Shown piece by piece: positions 27,403 through 36,611 of a stretch of 64,000 nt of DNA. This DNA is from Lachnospiraceae bacterium MD329 (GTDB taxonomy: Bacteria > Bacillota > Clostridia > UBA1381), in assembly GCA_010206265.1 (NCBI GenBank), contig VIQV01000029.1, forward strand, positions 186,001 to 250,000, given 5' to 3'. Position 1 is the stretch's first letter. Each line of letters opens with the position of its first letter. Under the pieces are notes generated by a model. It saw only the letters and a list, made by a program, of their open reading frames with translations. It was not told the origin of the DNA and searched no databases. Position numbers and translations under genes: made by a program.

Positions 27403-28787
27403 TCCAATAAATCATTTATATTAACCACATCTCCTGCGCCCATTGTGAATACGATGTCGCCATCTTTAACATTGTTCTTTAAAAAGTCGGCAATTTCATT
27501 AAATTCTTCAATATAACACGCGTTTATACCACGGTCTTTAATATCCTTCGAAAGGTTTTCCGCACTTGTAACTCCGTCGTTCTTTTCGCGCGCCGCATAA
27601 ATATGAGTTAAAATCAATTCATCAACGTCATCAAAAGATTCAGTAAATTCCTTCCATAACGTTCTTGTTCGTGAATAGGTATGAGGCTGAAATACACACC
27701 AAATCTTGTTATGCGGAAACTTTTTTGCCGCCTGAAGAGTTGCTTTTATTTCCGTCGGGTGATGTGCATAGTCATCTATAACAACAGCGCCGTTTAAAAA
27801 TCCTTTCTTCTCAAAGCGACGGTGAGTACCCTTAAAACTCTCTATACCCTTTGCCGCAATCTCTGCTGACACACCTGAAATCACACATACCGCAATCGTG
27901 GCAAGCGCGTTTAAAATATTATGCTCACCCGGCACATTAAGCGTAATATGACAAATCTTAGTACCGTTTTTCATCACATCAAAGCTCGGAAAGCCCGCGT
28001 GATACACTATATTCTCAGGATAATAATCAAATTCAGGCTCCAAACCATATGTTATAATTTTTAAATCGTCCGCGCCTTTCAGCGCTTTTTGAATATTCTT
28101 ATCCGAACCCATTGCGACAACATATCCCACATCTTTTGTAAGATATGCAAATCGTCTGAAACTGTCTATAATTTCATCTATTCCCGAAAAGAAATCAAGA
28201 TGGTCTTCCTCAACATTTGTAATAAGCGCAATTGTCGGATAGAACTTTAAAAAACTGTTCGTATACTCGCACGCCTCCGTTACAAAATAATCTGACGCGC
28301 CTGTACGGATATTACCGCCTATAAGCTCCAATTCACCGCCTATACTTATAGTCGGGTCAAGCTCAGCGCCGACAAGTGCGTGAGCAAGCATTGAAGTAGT
28401 TGTCGTTTTGCCGTGCGTACCGCTTACGCCTATTGCGTGAGTATAGCCCTTCATTATTGCGCCCAGAAACTCAGCTCTGTCAATAACGCGTATTCCCCTC
28501 TCTCTGGCGGCAATCATTTCTGGGTTATCTTCTTTTGCCGCTGCGGTATAAACAACAAGCGACGCGTTTAAAATACCTTTTTCATTTACGGCATTATGAC
28601 CATAAACAATATCTGCGCCCATTTCAGCAAGCTTTTGAGTTATATGGCTTTCGTTCCAGTCCGAGCCTGTTACTCTGTAACCCTGCTTTAATACTATCTG
28701 CGCCAAACCGCTCATACTTATTCCGCCGATACCTATAAAATGTATAGAGGCATTGTCCTCTATATCGGACATCATAAATCTACTCAT
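27390..28787 (-). CDS. murC: UDP-N-acetylmuramate--L-alanine ligase
   Basis: 465 residues from Met at 28787 (MSRFMMSDIEDN); an ATG at 28811 is an alternative, since the Shine-Dalgarno AAAGGAG lies between them. Adds L-alanine to UDP-MurNAc in peptidoglycan precursor synthesis. N-terminal IHFIGIGGISMSGLAQI, ATP site GVSGTHGKTTTTSM (about 117-130), HHPTEI and FQPHTYSRT motifs are intact. Not in a mur/dcw cluster here. Confidence 0.96.
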   Translation of the reverse strand: MSRFMMSDIEDNASIHFIGIGGISMSGLAQIVLKQGYRVTGSDWNESHITQKLAEMGADIVYGHNAVNEKGILNASLVVYTAAAKEDNPEMIAARERGIRVIDRAEFLGAIMKGYTHAIGVSGTHGKTTTTSMLAHALVGAELDPTISIGGELELIGGNIRTGASDYFVTEACEYTNSFLKFYPTIALITNVEEDHLDFFSGIDEIIDSFRRFAYLTKDVGYVVAMGSDKNIQKALKGADDLKIITYGLEPEFDYYPENIVYHAGFPSFDVMKNGTKICHITLNVPGEHNILNALATIAVCVISGVSAEIAAKGIESFKGTHRRFEKKGFLNGAVVIDDYAHHPTEIKATLQAAKKFPHNKIWCVFQPHTYSRTRTLWKEFTESFDDVDELILTHIYAAREKNDGVTSAENLSKDIKDRGINACYIEEFNEIADFLKNNVKDGDIVFTMGAGDVVNINDLLEQRK

Positions 28788-28966
28788 TATTTTACCGCAA
28801 GCTCCTTTCATTGCGTCACGACCATTATTCGTTTTAAAAAGATTAGTCTAAATACTATTATATACCTTAATTGACGGATTGAAAACCCTTTTTAGGTATT
28901 TTTTGAAATTTGACGTAAACTCATACAAAAAAACCACTTTATTGTATAGAAATTTGTGCAAAATAC

Positions 28967-28995
28967 TTGACAAATTGACAAATTTACTATATTAT
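28967..28995 (+). promoter_or_regulatory. spoVG promoter
   Basis: TTGACA (28967-28972), 17 bases, TATTAT (28990-28995). A second TTGACA at 28975-28980 lies in the spacer. Confidence 0.7.
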
Positions 28996-29031
28996 ATGCT
29001 TAGTGGAATATGTCGAAGGGTGGTGAAATAT

Positions 29032-29316
29032 GTGGAAATTACAGACATCAGAATAAAGAAGATAGCAAATGACGGAAAAATGAAAGCAGTTGCATCTGTT
29101 ACTTTTGATAATGCATTTGCTGTACACGACGTAAAAGTGATTGATGGTCCGGAAAAACTCTTTGTGGCTATGCCCAGCAGAAGAACACCGGACGGTGAGT
29201 ACAGAGATATTGCTCACCCCATCAACAGTGATATGCGTAACCTGCTTGAAAGCAAGGTTCTTGCAGCATATGACGCTATAGAGGACGTTGAAGCAACTGA
29301 AAACGCCGAAAATTAA
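29032..29316 (+). CDS. spoVG: Septation/regulatory protein SpoVG
   Basis: 94 residues from the GTG at 29032, chosen because AAGGGTGGTG precedes it and the product then starts at the family's MEITDIRIKKI. Contains the SpoVG core (ASVTFDNAFAVHDVKVIDG, then FVAMPSRRTPDGEYRDIAHP). A small nucleic-acid-binding regulator involved in sporulation septation and other post-transcriptional control. Monocistronic with its own promoter and terminator. Confidence 0.95.
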   Translation: MEITDIRIKKIANDGKMKAVASVTFDNAFAVHDVKVIDGPEKLFVAMPSRRTPDGEYRDIAHPINSDMRNLLESKVLAAYDAIEDVEATENAEN

Positions 29317-29320
29317 AATA

Positions 29321-29355
29321 AACTGCAAGGTTATTCCCCCTTGCAGTTTATTCTT
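29321..29355 (+). terminator. spoVG intrinsic terminator
   Basis: AACTGCAAGG (29321-29330) / CCTTGCAGTT (29339-29348), then a T-rich tract. Confidence 0.85.
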
Positions 29356-29367
29356 TTAACAGAAGAA

Positions 29368-29401
29368 CCCGACGCCGCTTTCAGGTGTCGGATAATTTTT
29401 T
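29368..29401. terminator. Second terminator between spoVG and the SLH/pyrE operon
   Basis: CCGACGCC / GGTGTCGG (29368-29391, one G-U pair), followed on the plus strand by seven T residues. It lies next to the 3' end of the converging gene. Confidence 0.6.
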
Positions 29402-30456
29402 TAATTCGATAATAAATTAAACAGTCTGACTACGGTCGCTACCGCCTGTTCAACTGTATACACACCCTGCGGAGCAAATTCCTCCTCTGTAATACCTGTC
29501 ATAATACCATATTCGTTTGCCCACGTTACAAAAAACTTTGCCCACGGCGAAATACTTGCCGCATCAGTATATGTAAGCTCCGTTTCGGTACCTATCCATA
29601 AATACATTTCCGCAACCTTACATAAAAGCGTAGCCGCCTCTTCACGCGTTATTGAACCATACGGGTCAAAATGCGTTTCATCTCTGCCGTTTACAATTCC
29701 AAGCGCATACAATATATCTACCGAATTGTCAACATTGCCGCAATCTTCAAAAACATTTTTCAGATATGCCTCTCCTCTGTCAAGCATAAACTTTTCGACA
29801 GACACATAATTCTCCTTTACGGCAATCATATTTCCAAGCAGAATACAAAACTGTTCGCGCGTTATATTGTTCGAATAAATATCTGTAAATTCATACGGCA
29901 GTAAGCTTTTTGCCGCAGCCTCTCTTGCAAATGGCTGCGCCCAGATTGACTGAGGCAGTTTTAGAAAGTCACGTCCCGTTTCACGGTAAATTGACGCATT
30001 ATCCGTTTTTTCTTCCGCGTCCTTGTACATACTGTCAAGATACAAAAGTTTTTCAGTATCTTCCTTTGACAGCTTGTAACAGATGTAATTGTCACTGCCG
30101 TACAAGCCTATCTGCAATCCCGAATGGAGATAGTAGCATTTTTCACCGTTTTCCGTGTATATATTAACCGCAATACCCCGAAACGGCGTAGGATTGATTG
30201 TTCTATGTACGGTCATATCCTTGATTGTGTTGTAAAAATCAGACACTTCACTATTTGACAAAGTAATATACTTTGCGTCGGTTGTTTCCGAAACAGTTAC
30301 ATTGGTAATTTCATTCGCATCAAATATACCCAATGCGTCTGAAAGTGTCATTTCCACCGGCAGGTTTACGACATTATAGGAATAAGCCGTAACCGACAAC
30401 ATCATTACTGCCATAAATGCGGCAGTTATTTTCAAAATCCGTTTAATAATAATCAC
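29401..30456 (-). CDS. Secreted protein with C-terminal SLH-type repeats
   Basis: 351 residues. Signal peptide (1-26, ending VTAYS). An N-terminal domain of unknown type (about 27-150) precedes SLH-like repeats. The clearest is NGRDETHFDPYGSITREEAA (about 256-275), then ISPWAKFFVTWANEYGIMTG with YTVEQAVATVVRLF. Unlike the two large SLH proteins, the SLH units are C-terminal and weaker. It starts eight bases after pyrE and is the last gene of a four-gene unit with the sigma factor and the membrane protein upstream. Confidence 0.78.
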   Translation of the reverse strand: MIIIKRILKITAAFMAVMMLSVTAYSYNVVNLPVEMTLSDALGIFDANEITNVTVSETTDAKYITLSNSEVSDFYNTIKDMTVHRTINPTPFRGIAVNIYTENGEKCYYLHSGLQIGLYGSDNYICYKLSKEDTEKLLYLDSMYKDAEEKTDNASIYRETGRDFLKLPQSIWAQPFAREAAAKSLLPYEFTDIYSNNITREQFCILLGNMIAVKENYVSVEKFMLDRGEAYLKNVFEDCGNVDNSVDILYALGIVNGRDETHFDPYGSITREEAATLLCKVAEMYLWIGTETELTYTDAASISPWAKFFVTWANEYGIMTGITEEEFAPQGVYTVEQAVATVVRLFNLLSN

Positions 30457-30464
30457 CTCTTATG

Positions 30465-31127
30465 TTATAAAACGCAATACTTGCTCATATAATCCTCCAT
30501 TTTAGGAAGAATATCATTATATGAACCGCTTTCCTTTAAATACTCATAAATATCCTTAACCGTGATTATCGCGTGTACATTTATTCCGAAATCCTCCATA
30601 ACCTCCATAATAGTGGTTTTTTCGGGGTTTTGTCCAACCTCGCAGCGGTTTACAGAGATAAACATATCATTAACCTGAACATTTGCACTGTTCTTTAAAA
30701 TCGGCATTGTTTCGCGTACTGCCGTACCTGCCGTAATAACGTCCTCAATGATAATCACCCTGTCGCCGTCCTTCGGCTTGTAACCGACCAGCGAACCGCC
30801 CTCGCCGTGGTCTTTTTCTTCTTTACGGTTAAAGAAATACGGCTTGTCTATCTTATATTCGTTATAAAGAGCGGCGGCAGCAGCCGTAGCAAGCGGAATA
30901 CCCTTATACGCAGGACCAAACATACAGTCAAAGCTATCTCCGCAGTTCTCCTTTATCAGCGACGCGTAAAATTTACCGAGCGTTGCAATTTGTTTACCTG
31001 TTCTGAAATTACCAGTATTTACAAAATACGGTGTGTTTCGTCCGCTTTTAGTCACAAAATCACCGAATCTCAAAACGTCCGATTCCATCATAAATTCAAT
31101 AAATTCTTTTTTCTCTGCTGTCAGCAT
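30465..31127 (-). CDS. pyrE: Orotate phosphoribosyltransferase
   Basis: 220 residues. Converts orotate and PRPP to OMP in pyrimidine synthesis. The PRPP-binding loop VIIIEDVITAGTAV (about 122-135) and YKGIPLATA are intact. Strong ribosome site AGGAGG. It sits 14 bases downstream of a sigma factor gene, apart from other pyr genes. Confidence 0.96.
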   Translation of the reverse strand: MLTAEKKEFIEFMMESDVLRFGDFVTKSGRNTPYFVNTGNFRTGKQIATLGKFYASLIKENCGDSFDCMFGPAYKGIPLATAAAAALYNEYKIDKPYFFNRKEEKDHGEGGSLVGYKPKDGDRVIIIEDVITAGTAVRETMPILKNSANVQVNDMFISVNRCEVGQNPEKTTIMEVMEDFGINVHAIITVKDIYEYLKESGSYNDILPKMEDYMSKYCVL

Positions 31128-31141
31128 TGTTTTCCTCCTTT

Positions 31142-31882
31142 TTAATCGTTAAAATATAAGTTTCTCAATTTCTTTAAAGTACTTTTTTCAAGCCGTGATA
31201 CCTGCATTTGTGACATACCCATCAACTGAGAAATTTCCTTCTGGGTTTTTTCATCATAATAACGGTAATTTACAAAATCACGTTCTTCCTCCGTTAATCT
31301 GGACAAACAGTAATCAACAAAATCTTCATTTTCAATCATAAGATAGTGATTATCTTCCGCGCCGACAATATTTGAGGTAATCATCTGACCGTCGGCATAC
31401 GCCTCATATTCAAGCGAGCGTATAAACGACCTGTCCCCCACTTCATATACGTGGTCAAGAAGATTTTCGGGTATGTTCAAAGTACGCGCCAATTCCGCCT
31501 TTGATATAGTGCCTGCTGAGGCGCGGCGTATTTTTTCCGCCTTGTAAAACACCTCATATAACCTTCTCGGTATACGGATAAAACTGCCTTTATCCCTGAA
31601 ATATCTGCGTATTTCACCTGTAACCGTAGGTGTTGCAAACGTAGCGAATTTAACGCCCTTATCGGGGTCAAACCGTTCAACCGCATACAATATCCCCAGA
31701 CACGCAACCTGATAAATATCGTCATATTCAACACCGTGATTTACAAATTTACGCGAAAGTATTTCTGCAATATATATGTAAGATAAAACTATCTCGTCAC
31801 GCAGCGCAGTATCCTTTGTTGCTCTGTAGCGTGAAAACATTTCATATTCACTTGTTATTACTTCGGGTTTGACTACTGCCAC
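31142..31882 (-). CDS. Sigma-70 family factor of the SigB/SigF/SigG group
   Basis: 246 residues with regions 2, 3 and 4: DIYQVACLGILYAVERFDPD and KGVKFATFATPTVTGEIRRYFRD (region 2), SFIRIPRRLYEVFY (region 3), and LTEEERDFVNYRYYDEKTQK with GMSQMQVSRLEKSTLKKL (region 4). This is the layout of stress or forespore sigma factors. No spoIIAA/AB-like partner genes are next to it, which argues against a canonical sigF operon. Co-transcribed with pyrE and an upstream membrane protein. Confidence 0.88.
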   Translation of the reverse strand: MAVVKPEVITSEYEMFSRYRATKDTALRDEIVLSYIYIAEILSRKFVNHGVEYDDIYQVACLGILYAVERFDPDKGVKFATFATPTVTGEIRRYFRDKGSFIRIPRRLYEVFYKAEKIRRASAGTISKAELARTLNIPENLLDHVYEVGDRSFIRSLEYEAYADGQMITSNIVGAEDNHYLMIENEDFVDYCLSRLTEEERDFVNYRYYDEKTQKEISQLMGMSQMQVSRLEKSTLKKLRNLYFND

Positions 31883-31912
31883 CGCTTAATACCTCTTCCC
31901 TCTCGGCAAAGC

Positions 31913-32575
31913 TTATTTTTTAATAAGTTCTTTAGCCGTGTTTAATGCGTCCTCATAGGACTGCACACTTTTTTCGTCCGGTTTATTATTCTGTACAACA
32001 AGTAAATATAAATCCTCACAATAGATATTGTTGTTCTTTAAAACCGCGCTGTCTCTAAGACTTACCGCATAACCCCTGCCGTCAATCGCGCACATCATTT
32101 CAACGTCAGTTATATCCGCATATGTGTCAACAGGAGTAAACATATCGGAAACGTGCTCACGCTGTAAATACATTTCTGTTTCAGCCTTGTCCATTAAATA
32201 TATATAAGTATAGTCGTCTGTAAATGTCATTTCAAGCTTCATATGTATTGCGTAATCGTATTCTTCCGAACCGGGATTATCGCTAAACATAAGAGGCATA
32301 AACATTACATTTTTTTCGCCGTTTTCATCAATATCGGTTATGTACTCCGACACAACCTCCTGCAAACGTGTAATTTCTTCTTCAGAATAGCTTTTATGAC
32401 CGGCATAAATTACGTTCATATCGTATTTTGTACGCGTCGCGCACTGTACAATCGTAACTGCCGCAACAATAACGGCTATAACGGTAATAATAATATGCCA
32501 TTTATAGTAATACCAAACGTAGTCCCACCATTGCTTTGTAAACCGCGGAGGTATTTCTCCGTATTTCTCTGCCAT
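31913..32575 (-). CDS. Single-pass membrane protein, function unknown
   Basis: 220 residues. Starts MAEKYGEIPPRFTKQWWDYV, an aromatic N-terminus often seen in uncharacterised Clostridia proteins. A membrane helix (about 30-47, IIITVIAVIVAAVTIVQC) and an extracytoplasmic domain of about 170 residues follow, without known motifs. First gene of the unit leading to the SigB/F-like factor; it could be an envelope sensor or regulator of that factor, but only position suggests this. Confidence 0.7.
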   Translation of the reverse strand: MAEKYGEIPPRFTKQWWDYVWYYYKWHIIITVIAVIVAAVTIVQCATRTKYDMNVIYAGHKSYSEEEITRLQEVVSEYITDIDENGEKNVMFMPLMFSDNPGSEEYDYAIHMKLEMTFTDDYTYIYLMDKAETEMYLQREHVSDMFTPVDTYADITDVEMMCAIDGRGYAVSLRDSAVLKNNNIYCEDLYLLVVQNNKPDEKSVQSYEDALNTAKELIKK

Positions 32576-32824
32576 TTAGCTATCCTCCCTGTATTAAATA
32601 CTATATATTTTGTATTATAACACGATAACCCTAAAAAAGCAAGTTTTCCCGATTAGTAAAGTAATGGTTATTTTTATTTCAAATACCTGTAAGTAAATAA
32701 ATCATAAAATGTCTTTTAACGTACCATAAAAAGTGCGCTGCTCCGTTAAAGCAACGCACATAAAACACTATATTCCACTTGTTACCACGCAAGCCCAAAT
32801 ACCTTTAGAAATAAAGTATGGAAT
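32576..32824. other. Intergenic region, 249 bases
   Basis: Holds the leader of the membrane-protein operon and the terminator of the DUF3795 gene (32727-32759). No ORF. The minus-strand stretch around 32733-32790 (GTGGTAACAAG, then GTGCGTTGCT) resembles the 3' part of the RNA unit at 9436-9490. Confidence 0.6.
32727..32759 (-). terminator. Intrinsic terminator of the DUF3795 gene
   Basis: GTGCGTTGCT / AGCAGCGCAC on the minus strand (32759-32750 with 32742-32733), followed by TTTTT, about 66 bases past the stop codon. Confidence 0.7.
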
Positions 32825-33199
32825 TTAGCATTTTCCGGTTTTAATAAATTCTATCAGCTTTTCTACATCATCAAAATCGTCATAATCGCCAGTAATTCCT
32901 TCTCGATGATATATGATTCCTCTCTTTTCGTTTTCCTCAAGACAGTCAAGAAGTTTCTCAATTCCATATCTCTTTATAAACAATGTAAAACCATATGGTT
33001 TGATTTTACTTAGTAATCCTCTTTTACAATCCATTTCACAAGCATAACAACCTAAATGTTCCTTTTCAATTGAGCATTTTCTGTTTTCACATTTGGTGTA
33101 GTCAGGACAATTATCTGAATAACATCCGTTGCATTTTACATTTTCTGAACATAAGCAACAAGCAAGTCCACACCTTGCAATTCCCAATTCTCTTTTCAT
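32825..33199 (-). CDS. DUF3795 cysteine-rich protein
   Basis: 124 residues with 12 cysteines, most in the first 60 residues: CGLACCLCSENVKCNGCYSD, CPDYTKCENRKC and GCYACEMDCKRG. The pattern is typical of DUF3795 and is likely to bind zinc or an Fe-S cluster; no function is established. The C-terminal half is helical. Ribosome site GGAGGGTG. Downstream of lysS but separated by a terminator. Confidence 0.88.
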   Translation of the reverse strand: MKRELGIARCGLACCLCSENVKCNGCYSDNCPDYTKCENRKCSIEKEHLGCYACEMDCKRGLLSKIKPYGFTLFIKRYGIEKLLDCLEENEKRGIIYHREGITGDYDDFDDVEKLIEFIKTGKC

Positions 33200-33253
33200 T
33201 TTTCACCCTCCCAAAATTACGATTTGTCTATGTAATTATACTATAAAAGTAAA

Positions 33254-33283
33254 ATAACCCTCAACCGCTAATATGAGGGTTAT
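33254..33283. terminator. Intrinsic terminator of lysS
   Basis: ATAACCCTCA (33254-33263) / TGAGGGTTAT (33274-33283) with T-rich sequence following on the minus strand. Confidence 0.8.
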
Positions 33284-33334
33284 TTGTTAAATAATCTTAC
33301 GTTGTCATAGTATTTCTATTTATAGCATATTTAA

Positions 33335-34891
33335 TTACTTATTCTCTAACGGCTTCATTGTCGGGAACAACAACACATCACGGATTGCAGGTGAATCGGT
33401 AAGTAGCATACACATACGGTCGATACCGAAACCAATACCGCCTGTTGGAGGCATACCAATTTCAAGAGCACGCATAAAGTCCTCGTCGGTTGTATTCGCC
33501 TCTTCATCGCCCTGTGCCAAAAGCTCTTCCTGCGCCTTAAAACGTTCACGCTGGTCAATCGGGTCATTAAGCTCTGAATAAGCGTTCGCCATTTCCCAAC
33601 CGTTCATAAAGAACTCAAAACGCTCCACATAATCAGGATTATCAGGCTTTTTCTTTGTAAGCGGCGAAATCTCAACAGGGTGGTCCATTACAAATGTAGG
33701 CTGAATTAAATGCTCCTCGACAAATTCCTCAAAGAACAAATTCAAAATATCACCCTTCTTATGCCTTTTCTCATACTCAATATGATTTGCGTCTGCCGCC
33801 GCGCGCGCCTCGTCAAGAGTTTTAATCTCGTTAAAGTCAACATTCGCATATTTCTTTACTGCGTCCACCATAGTAATACGCTCAAACGGCTTACCCAAAT
33901 CCATCTCAACACCGTTATACACAATCTTTGTTGTACCAAGAACCTCATTCGCAACGTGGCGGTACAAATTTTCGGTTAAATCCATCATACCGTTATAATC
34001 GGTATATGCCTGATACAACTCCATAAGCGTAAATTCAGGGTTATGACGTGTATCCAAACCTTCGTTACGGAACACACGTCCTATTTCATAAACACGGTCA
34101 AACCCACCGACAATAAGGCGTTTTAAATACAGCTCAAGAGAAATTCTGAGCTTAAAATCTTCGTCCAGCGCATTAAAATGCGTTTCAAACGGTCTTGCCG
34201 CCGCACCTCCGGCATTTGAAACGAGCATTGGAGTTTCAACCTCCAGAAAGTTCTGCTGATTAAGATATGCACGTATTGACGCTATAATCTTAGAACGGTT
34301 TACAAATGTCTTTTTAACATCTGCGTTCATTATAAGGTCAATATAACGCTGACGGTAACGTAAATCAGTATCTGTCATACCGTGGAACTTTTCGGGAAGA
34401 GGCTGTAATGACTTCGACAAAAGTGTTATTTCTTCTACTCTTACTGAAATCTCACCTGTCTGAGTAGTAAACACCTCACCGCGCGCGCCGATAATATCAC
34501 CTATATCAAGCTTTTTAAAACGGTTGTATTCCTCCTCGCCAAGAATATCTTTCTTAACAAAAAGTTGAATCTGACCGTCAATATCCGCTATATGAACAAA
34601 GCCTACCTTACCCATACCGCGCTTCGACATAATACGTCCTGCAAGCTGTACATTCTGACCGTCCAGCTCAGAAATATGTGCCTGAATAATCTGAACTTCA
34701 TCACTTCCGCGTTTTGTAAGCTCACGTTCCTCCTCAGTATAGTGGTCTTTAATCTGAGAAGAAGTGTGAGTACGTTCAAATTTTGTAATTTTAAACGGGT
34801 CGCGTCCCTCATTCTGTAATTCTGAAAGCTTGTCCCTGCGTACCTGTAAAAGCGCAGAAAGCTCCGCTTGTGTCTGATTTTCGTTTTCCAT
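33335..34891 (-). CDS. lysS: Lysyl-tRNA synthetase, class II
   Basis: 518 residues. N-terminal OB anticodon-binding domain (about 65-175, [20 protein letters not shown]) and class II catalytic core. Motif 2 is [18 protein letters not shown] (about 285-302) and motif 3 [12 protein letters not shown] near the C-terminus. It charges tRNA-Lys. Length is slightly above the usual 490-500. Ribosome site AGGAGG. No T-box is visible in the roughly 45-base leader. Confidence 0.97.
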   Translation of the reverse strand: MENENQTQAELSALLQVRRDKLSELQNEGRDPFKITKFERTHTSSQIKDHYTEEERELTKRGSDEVQIIQAHISELDGQNVQLAGRIMSKRGMGKVGFVHIADIDGQIQLFVKKDILGEEEYNRFKKLDIGDIIGARGEVFTTQTGEISVRVEEITLLSKSLQPLPEKFHGMTDTDLRYRQRYIDLIMNADVKKTFVNRSKIIASIRAYLNQQNFLEVETPMLVSNAGGAAARPFETHFNALDEDFKLRISLELYLKRLIVGGFDRVYEIGRVFRNEGLDTRHNPEFTLMELYQAYTDYNGMMDLTENLYRHVANEVLGTTKIVYNGVEMDLGKPFERITMVDAVKKYANVDFNEIKTLDEARAAADANHIEYEKRHKKGDILNLFFEEFVEEHLIQPTFVMDHPVEISPLTKKKPDNPDYVERFEFFMNGWEMANAYSELNDPIDQRERFKAQEELLAQGDEEANTTDEDFMRALEIGMPPTGGIGFGIDRMCMLLTDSPAIRDVLLFPTMKPLENK

Positions 34892-34936
34892 CTATTTAAA
34901 AACCTCCTAAAATGTTAATTCTGTATATTCCATTTA

Positions 34937-34965
34937 ATTATATAACAAATTTACTGATTTTACAA
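34937..34965 (-). promoter_or_regulatory. lysS promoter
   Basis: Minus strand TTGTAA (34965-34960), 17 bases, TATAAT (34942-34937). Confidence 0.65.
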
Positions 34966-35020
34966 TATTTTTTTGTAAAAATATGCAACAGGTATTAAAT
35001 AATTGTTTACAAAATTTCCA

Positions 35021-35049
35021 TTGACATCAGCGTGATAATTTTGTACAAT
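35021..35049 (+). promoter_or_regulatory. Promoter of the Big_2/glucosaminidase gene
   Basis: TTGACA (35021-35026), 17 bases, TACAAT (35044-35049). Confidence 0.75.
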
Positions 35050-35079
35050 AACTTTGTATACATAAATATGGTGGTGTTA

Positions 35080-36477
35080 ATGTTGAAAAAACTTTTAATA
35101 ATACTTTGCGCTCTATTCATTTACATACCGTGTGTTCAGGGTGCATATAACGTAGAACTTGAAGACGATGCATATGTGTCAGACAGCGTATATTTTGCTC
35201 CCGTTTCAACGTGGGAGAATGTAGAGGCGCAGACAATAAATCTGGATAAGGGTAAAATCCTGTTTTATATAGGCAGAGAAAACAAACCCGAAAAAATACA
35301 GGCAGAAGTAATGCCCGTAAACGCAACAGACAAAACTCTTACATATAAAACTGAAAACAGTTCCGTTGCGACAGTTGATGAAAACGGTGTCGTAACTGCA
35401 GGCAAAAACATAGGTGAAACATATATTGACATACAAAGCGGAAAAGCTATGGCAAAAATGAAAGTCTGCGTTGTAAAAGGCGTAGAAAGCGTTGCACTGT
35501 CACAGGACAGTATGACGCTGTACGCAGACAAGCCTGTCACGGCTCAGCTCAGTGCGGTTATCGCGCCTGAGGACGCAACAATTAAGGACGTAAAATGGCA
35601 TAGTGAAAATGAAAGTATTGCGGCGGTTGACAATGACGGTCTTGTATCGCCGTGCGGTGTGGGCAAAACAGAAATTTACGCAGTAACCGAGGACGGCGGT
35701 ATGACAGCAAAATGTACTGTTACCGTTACAACGTGGGACAAACGCAGAGAGGAAATACCTGTTGTGTACACAAACTATGATATGACGGTAGACGAGATGG
35801 TAACGGCTCAGATGTCAGCCGAACCTACGATATTTACAACCGAGGCGCTTACTGCCGACGAACAGAGCGTAGAACAGTATGTTGACCCTGCAAATCTTGT
35901 ATCAGGCGATGAAAAATATCAATTTATAAATCTTGCGTCACAAAATAATGTTGACGCTGAAACACTTGATACATACCTGAAAGGCAAAGGCATTTTAAGC
36001 GGTTACGGCTCGGTATTTAAAGACGCTGCAGAAGAAAACGGTATCAGTGAGGTTTACCTTGTAATTCACGCTTGTCTTGAAACGGGCAACGGTACCTCAC
36101 GTCTTGCAAACGGTACGGAATATAACGGTGAAACGGTGTATAACGTGTTCGGTATCGGCGCAGTGGACGCCGCGCCTGTCGCAGGAGGTACGGAATACGC
36201 CTATATAGAGGACTGGACAAGTGTTGAAAAGGCAATCAGAGGCGGCGCGCAGTGGATAAGTGAAAATTATATCAATAACCCGAAATACGCTCAGAATACA
36301 CTGTATAAAATGCGCTGGAATCCTGATAAACCGGCTGTACATCAGTATGCAACCGACGTTGGCTGGGCGTCTAAACAAGCGCGCAATATGAGCGCAATGT
36401 TTGAGGCGTTCCCGAACGCAAAATATCAGTTTGAAATACCTGTATATGTCGGTCAGGAAAAACTGAAAATTAAATAA
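35080..36477 (+). CDS. Secreted glucosaminidase with Big_2 Ig-like domains
   Basis: 465 residues from the ATG at 35080 (GGTGGTG upstream). Signal peptide (1-20, ending VQGA). Two Big_2 domains (about 40-115 and 117-205; SVATVDENGVVTAGKNIGET is the signature of the first). The C-terminal LytD-type endo-beta-N-acetylglucosaminidase domain (about 290-440) has VIHACLETGNGTSRLANG with the catalytic Glu, and YNVFGIGAVDAAP. It cleaves peptidoglycan glycan strands, acting in wall turnover. Monocistronic. Confidence 0.9.
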   Translation: MLKKLLIILCALFIYIPCVQGAYNVELEDDAYVSDSVYFAPVSTWENVEAQTINLDKGKILFYIGRENKPEKIQAEVMPVNATDKTLTYKTENSSVATVDENGVVTAGKNIGETYIDIQSGKAMAKMKVCVVKGVESVALSQDSMTLYADKPVTAQLSAVIAPEDATIKDVKWHSENESIAAVDNDGLVSPCGVGKTEIYAVTEDGGMTAKCTVTVTTWDKRREEIPVVYTNYDMTVDEMVTAQMSAEPTIFTTEALTADEQSVEQYVDPANLVSGDEKYQFINLASQNNVDAETLDTYLKGKGILSGYGSVFKDAAEENGISEVYLVIHACLETGNGTSRLANGTEYNGETVYNVFGIGAVDAAPVAGGTEYAYIEDWTSVEKAIRGGAQWISENYINNPKYAQNTLYKMRWNPDKPAVHQYATDVGWASKQARNMSAMFEAFPNAKYQFEIPVYVGQEKLKIK

Positions 36478-36501
36478 ATCATCGGTAAATATTAAAATTG
36501 C

Positions 36502-36532
36502 AAACAGCCGCATATAAGCGGCTGTTTTTTTA
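36502..36532 (+). terminator. Intrinsic terminator after the glucosaminidase gene
   Basis: AAACAGCCGC (36502-36511) / GCGGCTGTTT (36518-36527), then T residues. Confidence 0.9.
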
Positions 36533-36611
36533 TACAAAACTTTCTCTGATTTATCACACCTCTCTCCCCACTCGCATATTATATTAAAAATCATATCAGG
36601 GAGGTTTTTAT

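Noticed and set aside
34892-34965. T-box riboswitch before lysS
   Set aside because: The leader is only about 45 bases and has no specifier stem or T-box sequence.
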